Under the pieces are notes generated by a model that worked only from the letters and a program-made list of their open reading frames with translations, made no database searches and was not told the DNA's origin. 36,248 bases of DNA from positions 8,626-44,873 of the forward strand of contig CAJUMT010000003.1 of NCBI GenBank assembly GCA_910587495.1, in the 5' to 3' direction. Source of the DNA: an uncultured Lachnospiraceae bacterium (GTDB lineage Bacteria > Bacillota_A > Clostridia > Lachnospirales > Lachnospiraceae). The position numbers were made by a program, and so were the translations under genes. Positions 32,731-36,248 of the stretch are shown piece after piece; within the stretch, counting starts at the first letter, position 1, and the number at the start of each line of letters is the position of its first letter.

Positions 32731-32763
32731 AAAAACGTCTGTGCAGATGCATGGGCGTTTTTT
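32731..32763 (+). terminator. Rho-independent terminator after the surface protein
   Basis: AAAAACG pairs with CGTTTTT, with an inner TGCA/TGCA stem and G-T wobbles between, and a T6 run at 32758-32763. It lies 20 bases after the stop. Confidence 0.75.
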
Positions 32764-32795
32764 GGCTTCTTATAAAAAAATAATGTAATAAACTA

Positions 32796-32824
32796 TTAAC
32801 AAAACCACAAAAATATGGTAAGAT
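32796..32824 (+). promoter_or_regulatory. Sigma-A promoter for the lactonase-fold gene
   Basis: TTAACA (32796-32801), 17-base spacer, TAAGAT (32819-32824), between the terminator and the gene at 32891. Confidence 0.6.
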
Positions 32825-32890
32825 TTTTATAGTTATGAGCAGGACTGGCAAGGTCCGGTCTTGAAGACTTCGCGAGAGGAGCAGCCATAC

Positions 32891-33949
32891 ATGGAACAGA
32901 AAAAATATGTGGCATATGTGGGAACTTATACCCACGGTAACAGTAAAGGCATCCATATTTATGACCTGGATGTGGAGAACGGAAGGGCTGTGGAGCGTAA
33001 GGTCGTTCCGATCAATAATCCTTCCTATATTAAAAAATCCCATAATGGGAAATTTCTCTATTCTATTTCCGACGAAGGCGTGCAGTCTTTTCGTATTCTT
33101 GCGGATGGGGACTTAGAGCCTATGAACAGTGCTTCCATATACGGAATGAGAGGCTGTTACCTTTCTACGGATAAAGAAGACAAATTTTTGTTTGTAGGAG
33201 GCTGGCATGACGGGAAAGTGACAGTCATGCGGCTGTGTGAAGACGGGACCATCGGCGAGATGACAGATGAGATCTTCCATAAAGGTTTAGGCAGTGTGGC
33301 GGAGCGGAATTTTCGGCCTCATGTAAATTGTGTGAATATTACGCCGGACCAGAAGTATCTATGTGCGGTGGACCTGGGTGTGGATCAGGTGAAAATTTAT
33401 AAGTTTAACCGTGATACCGGCAAGATTAAGTTGGTGGATATGTTAAGATGCGAGTTGGAAAGTGCGCCGCGCATTATTAAATTCAGTCCAGACGGAAGAT
33501 TTGCCTATCTGATCTGCGAGCTGAAGAATTATATCAGCGTATACACCTATAAAGATACTCCTAAAGGACCGGAGTTTGAACTGATACAGAAAGTCTATAC
33601 CCGCAGTGATTACCACACCCAGGTGAGCGCGGCATGTGTGCTTCGCTTTTCTAGAGACTGGAAGTATGTCCTGTGTTCCAATGCAGGAGATAATACGATG
33701 GGAATCTTAAGCATAGACAAAGACACAGGTATGCTGGAAATGCTTTGTATCCTGCCCATCAGCGGGGACTATCCAAAGGCAGGGGACTTTTTCCCGGACA
33801 ACCGTCATTTTATGTCCCTGAACCATGAGACAGACACCATAACAATCTTCAAAATCAATTATGAAGAGAGGTATTTCAGTATGTGGGGTAAGCCTTTAAA
33901 GATTGAAACGCCCAACTGCATCCTTGTCTCGGAAGTGGATGGACAATGA
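32891..33949 (+). CDS. Lactonase-family beta-propeller protein (6-phosphogluconolactonase YbhE-like)
   Basis: The 352-residue protein matches the seven-bladed lactonase family: YVAYVGTYTHGNSKGIHIYD at the N-terminus, repeated blade motifs (NPSYIKKSHNGKFLYSISDE, HVNCVNITPDQKYLCAVDLG, SPDGRFAYLICELKN) and a C-terminal NRHFMSLNHETDTITIFKI. Some members hydrolyse 6-phosphogluconolactone; many have other or unknown substrates. No zwf or gnd gene is nearby. ATG 32891 has GAGGAG upstream; an ATG at 32861 adds 10 residues without an SD. A small UUCG hairpin follows the stop. Confidence 0.87.
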   Translation: MEQKKYVAYVGTYTHGNSKGIHIYDLDVENGRAVERKVVPINNPSYIKKSHNGKFLYSISDEGVQSFRILADGDLEPMNSASIYGMRGCYLSTDKEDKFLFVGGWHDGKVTVMRLCEDGTIGEMTDEIFHKGLGSVAERNFRPHVNCVNITPDQKYLCAVDLGVDQVKIYKFNRDTGKIKLVDMLRCELESAPRIIKFSPDGRFAYLICELKNYISVYTYKDTPKGPEFELIQKVYTRSDYHTQVSAACVLRFSRDWKYVLCSNAGDNTMGILSIDKDTGMLEMLCILPISGDYPKAGDFFPDNRHFMSLNHETDTITIFKINYEERYFSMWGKPLKIETPNCILVSEVDGQ

Positions 33950-33956
33950 AAGTAAA

Positions 33957-33970
33957 GCTGCTTCGGCAGC
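33957..33970 (+). other. UUCG-tetraloop hairpin between lactonase and pduL
   Basis: GCTGC-TTCG-GCAGC is a perfect 5-bp stem closed by a C(UUCG)G tetraloop, 7 bases after the lactonase stop. No T-run follows, so it is more likely an RNA stability or processing element than a terminator. Confidence 0.5.
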
Positions 33971-34007
33971 GTTACAATACATATACAAGAAAAGGAGAAT
34001 GGTAACT

Positions 34008-34574
34008 ATGAATTTTATTGTTGAAACATCTGCACGTCATGTGCATGTAAGTCAGGAGGATCTGGAAACATTATTTGGAAAAGGACATGAACTGACGAAG
34101 AAAAAAGATCTCTCTCAGCCGGGACAGTACGCGTGTGAAGAGAAAGTGAAGATCGTAGGAAGCAAAAAAGAAATGATGGCTTCCATTTTAGGACCGGTTC
34201 GTCCGGCAAGTCAGGTGGAAATTTCTTTGACCGACGCGCGTTCCATTGGTGTGGACGCTCCTGTTCGTGAGTCTGGAGATACCGCAGGAAGCGGCGCATG
34301 TAAGTTGGTAGGTCCTGCTGGAGAAGTGGAGCTTAAAGAGGGCGTGATCGCAGCAAAACGCCATATCCATGCAACTCCCGAAGACGCAGAGAAGCTTGGC
34401 GTAAAAGATAAAGACGTAGTATCGGTAAAGATTGATACTGATGGCAGAAGTCTTGTGTTCGGTGATGTGGTTGTTCGTGTCAGCCCGAAATTTGCCCTTG
34501 CAATGCATATTGATACTGATGAGTCCAATGCGGCAGGCTGCGGAAGAGAAGTGTACGGCGAGATCGTAAAATAA
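34008..34574 (+). CDS. pduL: PduL-type phosphate acyltransferase (phosphotransacetylase)
   Basis: The 188-residue protein has two PduL beta-barrel repeats, each with a zinc-ligand motif: TSARHVHVSQEDLETLFG near the start and AAKRHIHATPEDAEKLG in the second half. PduL exchanges CoA and phosphate on acyl groups. It lacks the N-terminal encapsulation peptide of microcompartment forms and is followed by ackA, so the likely job is acetyl-CoA to acetyl phosphate. I chose ATG 34008 with AGGAG 10 bases upstream; ATG 33999 is too close to the SD. No Pta-family gene is in the window. Confidence 0.93.
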   Translation: MNFIVETSARHVHVSQEDLETLFGKGHELTKKKDLSQPGQYACEEKVKIVGSKKEMMASILGPVRPASQVEISLTDARSIGVDAPVRESGDTAGSGACKLVGPAGEVELKEGVIAAKRHIHATPEDAEKLGVKDKDVVSVKIDTDGRSLVFGDVVVRVSPKFALAMHIDTDESNAAGCGREVYGEIVK

Positions 34575-34647
34575 CTTGAATAATTAGAACAGCGTCAACC
34601 AGGCATTGTGAGCGGGTGATGCAAAACTCAAATAGGAGAACAGCAAA

Positions 34648-35844
34648 ATGAAAATATTAGTTATTAACTGTGGAAGCTCTTCCCTGAAATATCAGCTGAT
34701 TGATATGGAGAACGAGAGTGTAGTTGCAAAAGGCCTTGTGGAGAGGATCGGTATCGAAGGCTCCATCCTGACCCATCAGCCGGCAGGCAAGGACAAATAT
34801 GTAGTACAGCAGCCTATGGAAGACCATAAAGTAGCTATCGGTCTTGTATTAGACGCTCTGCAGGATGCAGAACACGGCGTAGTGAAGAATATCGATGAGA
34901 TCACGGCTGTGGGCCATCGTGTAGTCCATGGAGGAACCTTCTACAGTGAATCCGTAGTCGTAGACGAAGAAGTGAAGAAGAATATCAAAGAGTGCTTCGA
35001 CCTTGCGCCATTACATAACCCGGCCAACCTGATGGGCATTGAGGCATGCGAGGCTGTTATGCCCGGCAAGACTAACGTAGTAGTATGGGATACCGCATTT
35101 GGTATGTCCATGGCGGAGAAGACTTATCTGTATGCAATTCCATATGATTATTTCAAAAATTACGGCGTCCGCAGATACGGTTTCCATGGAACCAGCCATA
35201 TGTTCGTGTCCGGCGAGGCTATTCAGTTCGGAAACCTTGATCCGAAGAACGCGAAAGTGATTGTATGCCATCTGGGCAACGGCGCTTCCATTTCCGCTTC
35301 CATCGGCGGAAAATGTGTGGACACCAGTATGGGACTTACACCGCTTGAGGGTCTGATCATGGGTACCAGAAGCGGCGACCTTGACCCGGCTGTCTGCCAG
35401 TTTATCTGCAACAAAGAGAATATTGATATCAATGAGATGCTGAATATTCTGAATAAAAAATCCGGTATGCTCGGACTTAGCGGCGGCGTATCCAGCGATT
35501 TCCGCGATATCGAAGCCGCAAGGAAAGAAGGCAATCACCTGGCGGAAGTTGCGCTGCAGGCATTTGCTTACCGCGTAGCAAAATATATCGGCGCTTACAC
35601 GGCAGCTATGAACGGTGTGGACGCCATTGCATTTACGGCAGGCGTAGGCGAGAATGATATCGGAACAAGAAAAGCGATCTGCGAATATCTTGGATATCTC
35701 GGTGTAACCATTGACGATGCTGCCAATGATGTCCGCGGCGAGAAGAGAGTGATCTCTACGGCAGATTCTAAAGTAAAAGTGATGCTGATCCCGACAAACG
35801 AGGAATTGGCTATTGCAAGAGAGACTTTAAGATTGTCAAAATAA
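34648..35844 (+). CDS. ackA: Acetate kinase
   Basis: AckA converts acetyl phosphate and ADP to acetate and ATP, the final energy-yielding step of acetogenic fermentation. The 398-residue protein shows LVINCGSSSLKYQLIDM, GHRVVHGGTFYSESV, RRYGFHGTSHMFVS, CHLGNGASISA, and GVGENDIGTRK, all typical active-site segments. Length is normal. It lies 73 bases after pduL with TAGGAG before the ATG and is probably cotranscribed. Confidence 0.97.
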   Translation: MKILVINCGSSSLKYQLIDMENESVVAKGLVERIGIEGSILTHQPAGKDKYVVQQPMEDHKVAIGLVLDALQDAEHGVVKNIDEITAVGHRVVHGGTFYSESVVVDEEVKKNIKECFDLAPLHNPANLMGIEACEAVMPGKTNVVVWDTAFGMSMAEKTYLYAIPYDYFKNYGVRRYGFHGTSHMFVSGEAIQFGNLDPKNAKVIVCHLGNGASISASIGGKCVDTSMGLTPLEGLIMGTRSGDLDPAVCQFICNKENIDINEMLNILNKKSGMLGLSGGVSSDFRDIEAARKEGNHLAEVALQAFAYRVAKYIGAYTAAMNGVDAIAFTAGVGENDIGTRKAICEYLGYLGVTIDDAANDVRGEKRVISTADSKVKVMLIPTNEELAIARETLRLSK

Positions 35845-35859
35845 AACTGTTTGACGAAG

Positions 35860-35898
35860 CAGGGGTGTCGGCCGGGCAGTTCCGGTTCGGCGCCCCTG
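35860..35898 (+). other. GC-rich stem-loop after ackA
   Basis: CAGGGG (35860-35865) pairs with CCCCTG (35893-35898), with further GC-rich pairing inside (GCCGG/CCGG). The sequence after it has only short T runs, so it may be a weak terminator or a stabilising 3' structure. Confidence 0.4.
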
Positions 35899-35917
35899 TT
35901 GGATTTGGTAAATACAT

Positions 35918-36248
35918 ATGTTGGGAAAAACACATTTAGTAGTTGGAATCGCAGCGTCAATGGCTATTTTGCGTCCGAATACGCTGCCGGAATTGATCGT
36001 TGGGCTGGGCGCTTCGTCCGTGGGTGCCGTCATCAGCGATATTGACGTGGGTACGGCAAGTGCCCACAAAGATGCGGATAAGATCTGCGCGATTGCGGTG
36101 GCGGCGCTGGTGGCGGTAGCCGTTATTGAGGAAGTCTTTCACCTGGGTATCTATCAGAGGCTGATGGAACATAACAATCTGTTAAAGATACTGGTAGGGG
36201 CCGCCGGATTTATTGGCGTGTGTGCCTTTGGGAAAGAGCAGCCGCACA
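35918..36248 (+). CDS. Metal-dependent hydrolase, YdjM-like (DUF457) membrane protein, N-terminal part, cut by window end
   Basis: From ATG 35918 the frame reads MLGKTHLVVGIAASMAILRP and is open for 110 codons to the window end. The THLVVG start and the VGAVISDIDVGTASAHK segment match the YdjM/DUF457 family of inner-membrane metal-dependent hydrolases (H and SDxD metal-ligand-like residues), followed by two hydrophobic helices (KICAIAVAALVAVAV; LLKILVGAAGFIGVC). Function is poorly known. The SD is weak. Confidence 0.7.
   Translation, partial: MLGKTHLVVGIAASMAILRPNTLPELIVGLGASSVGAVISDIDVGTASAHKDADKICAIAVAALVAVAVIEEVFHLGIYQRLMEHNNLLKILVGAAGFIGVCAFGKEQPH

Noticed and set aside
34008..34574. Bacterial microcompartment locus because of pduL
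   Set aside because: No shell proteins or aldehyde/diol dehydratase genes nearby and no encapsulation peptide; the ackA neighbour fits acetate metabolism.
35851..35880. TTGACG after ackA as a promoter for the YdjM-like gene
   Set aside because: No -10-like sequence at the right distance; the surrounding bases are better explained as a GC-rich stem.

Overview
The window reads as a chromosomal segment of a spore-forming, anaerobic, acetate-producing Firmicute, most likely Lachnospiraceae (Clostridium cluster XIVa). This is judged from gene order and protein style; no rRNA is present to prove it. Supporting signs are the ispA-dxs-tlyA-nadK-argR-recN-spoIVB order, a SpoVAF/GerA-type germination protein, an anaerobic NrdG activase, a PduL-AckA acetate pair and strong AGGAGG ribosome binding sites. 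I found no tRNA, rRNA, CRISPR array, intact insertion sequence or prophage. No gene-free stretch exceeds about 260 bases.

Layout. (1) 1-7308: isoprenoid, RNA-modification, NAD, arginine-regulation and DNA-repair genes ending in spoIVB, all on +. The spo0A gene that normally follows spoIVB is absent; a decayed ATP-binding/HTH regulator remnant (7389-7892) lies there instead. (2) 7907-10491: Nudix hydrolase, then a COG2509 flavoprotein with its own promoter, then a cytidylate-kinase-like protein. (3) 10530-13114: an amino-acid ABC transporter operon with a near-consensus promoter, an elaborate 5' leader RNA made of four alternately pairing arms, and a clear terminator. (4) 13179-16583: a compact operon of A24 prepilin peptidase, PP2C phosphatase, Ser/Thr kinase and a small membrane protein. 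(5) 16580-18099 (-): a SagB-like nitroreductase and a C26-family amidohydrolase homologue whose catalytic Cys position is Gly. (6) 18357-26485: rimO-pgsA-cinA(short)-nrdG-dut-ppx-ppk1-HAD, a long + strand housekeeping and polyphosphate operon. (7) 26491-29644: a SpoVAF-like germination protein (-), a lipoprotein N-acetylmuramoyl-alanine amidase (+) and a histidine phosphatase (-). (8) 29841-32710: a large secreted repeat-domain surface protein interrupted by one apparent single-base deletion. (9) 32891-36248: a lactonase-fold beta-propeller, PduL phosphotransacylase, acetate kinase and the start of a YdjM-like membrane protein cut by the window edge.

How the parts work together. Most of the window is core metabolism: isoprenoid precursor supply, polyphosphate turnover (ppx plus ppk1), nucleotide hygiene (Nudix, dUTPase), anaerobic dNTP synthesis and acetyl-phosphate to acetate with ATP gain. 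Sporulation and germination genes (spoIVB, spoVAF-like, perhaps the amidase) are interspersed. The accessory parts most worth a second look are the transporter leader RNA, the hairpin enclosing the spoIVB start codon, the kinase/phosphatase/prepilin-peptidase operon, the nucleophile-less C26 protein and the frameshifted surface protein.
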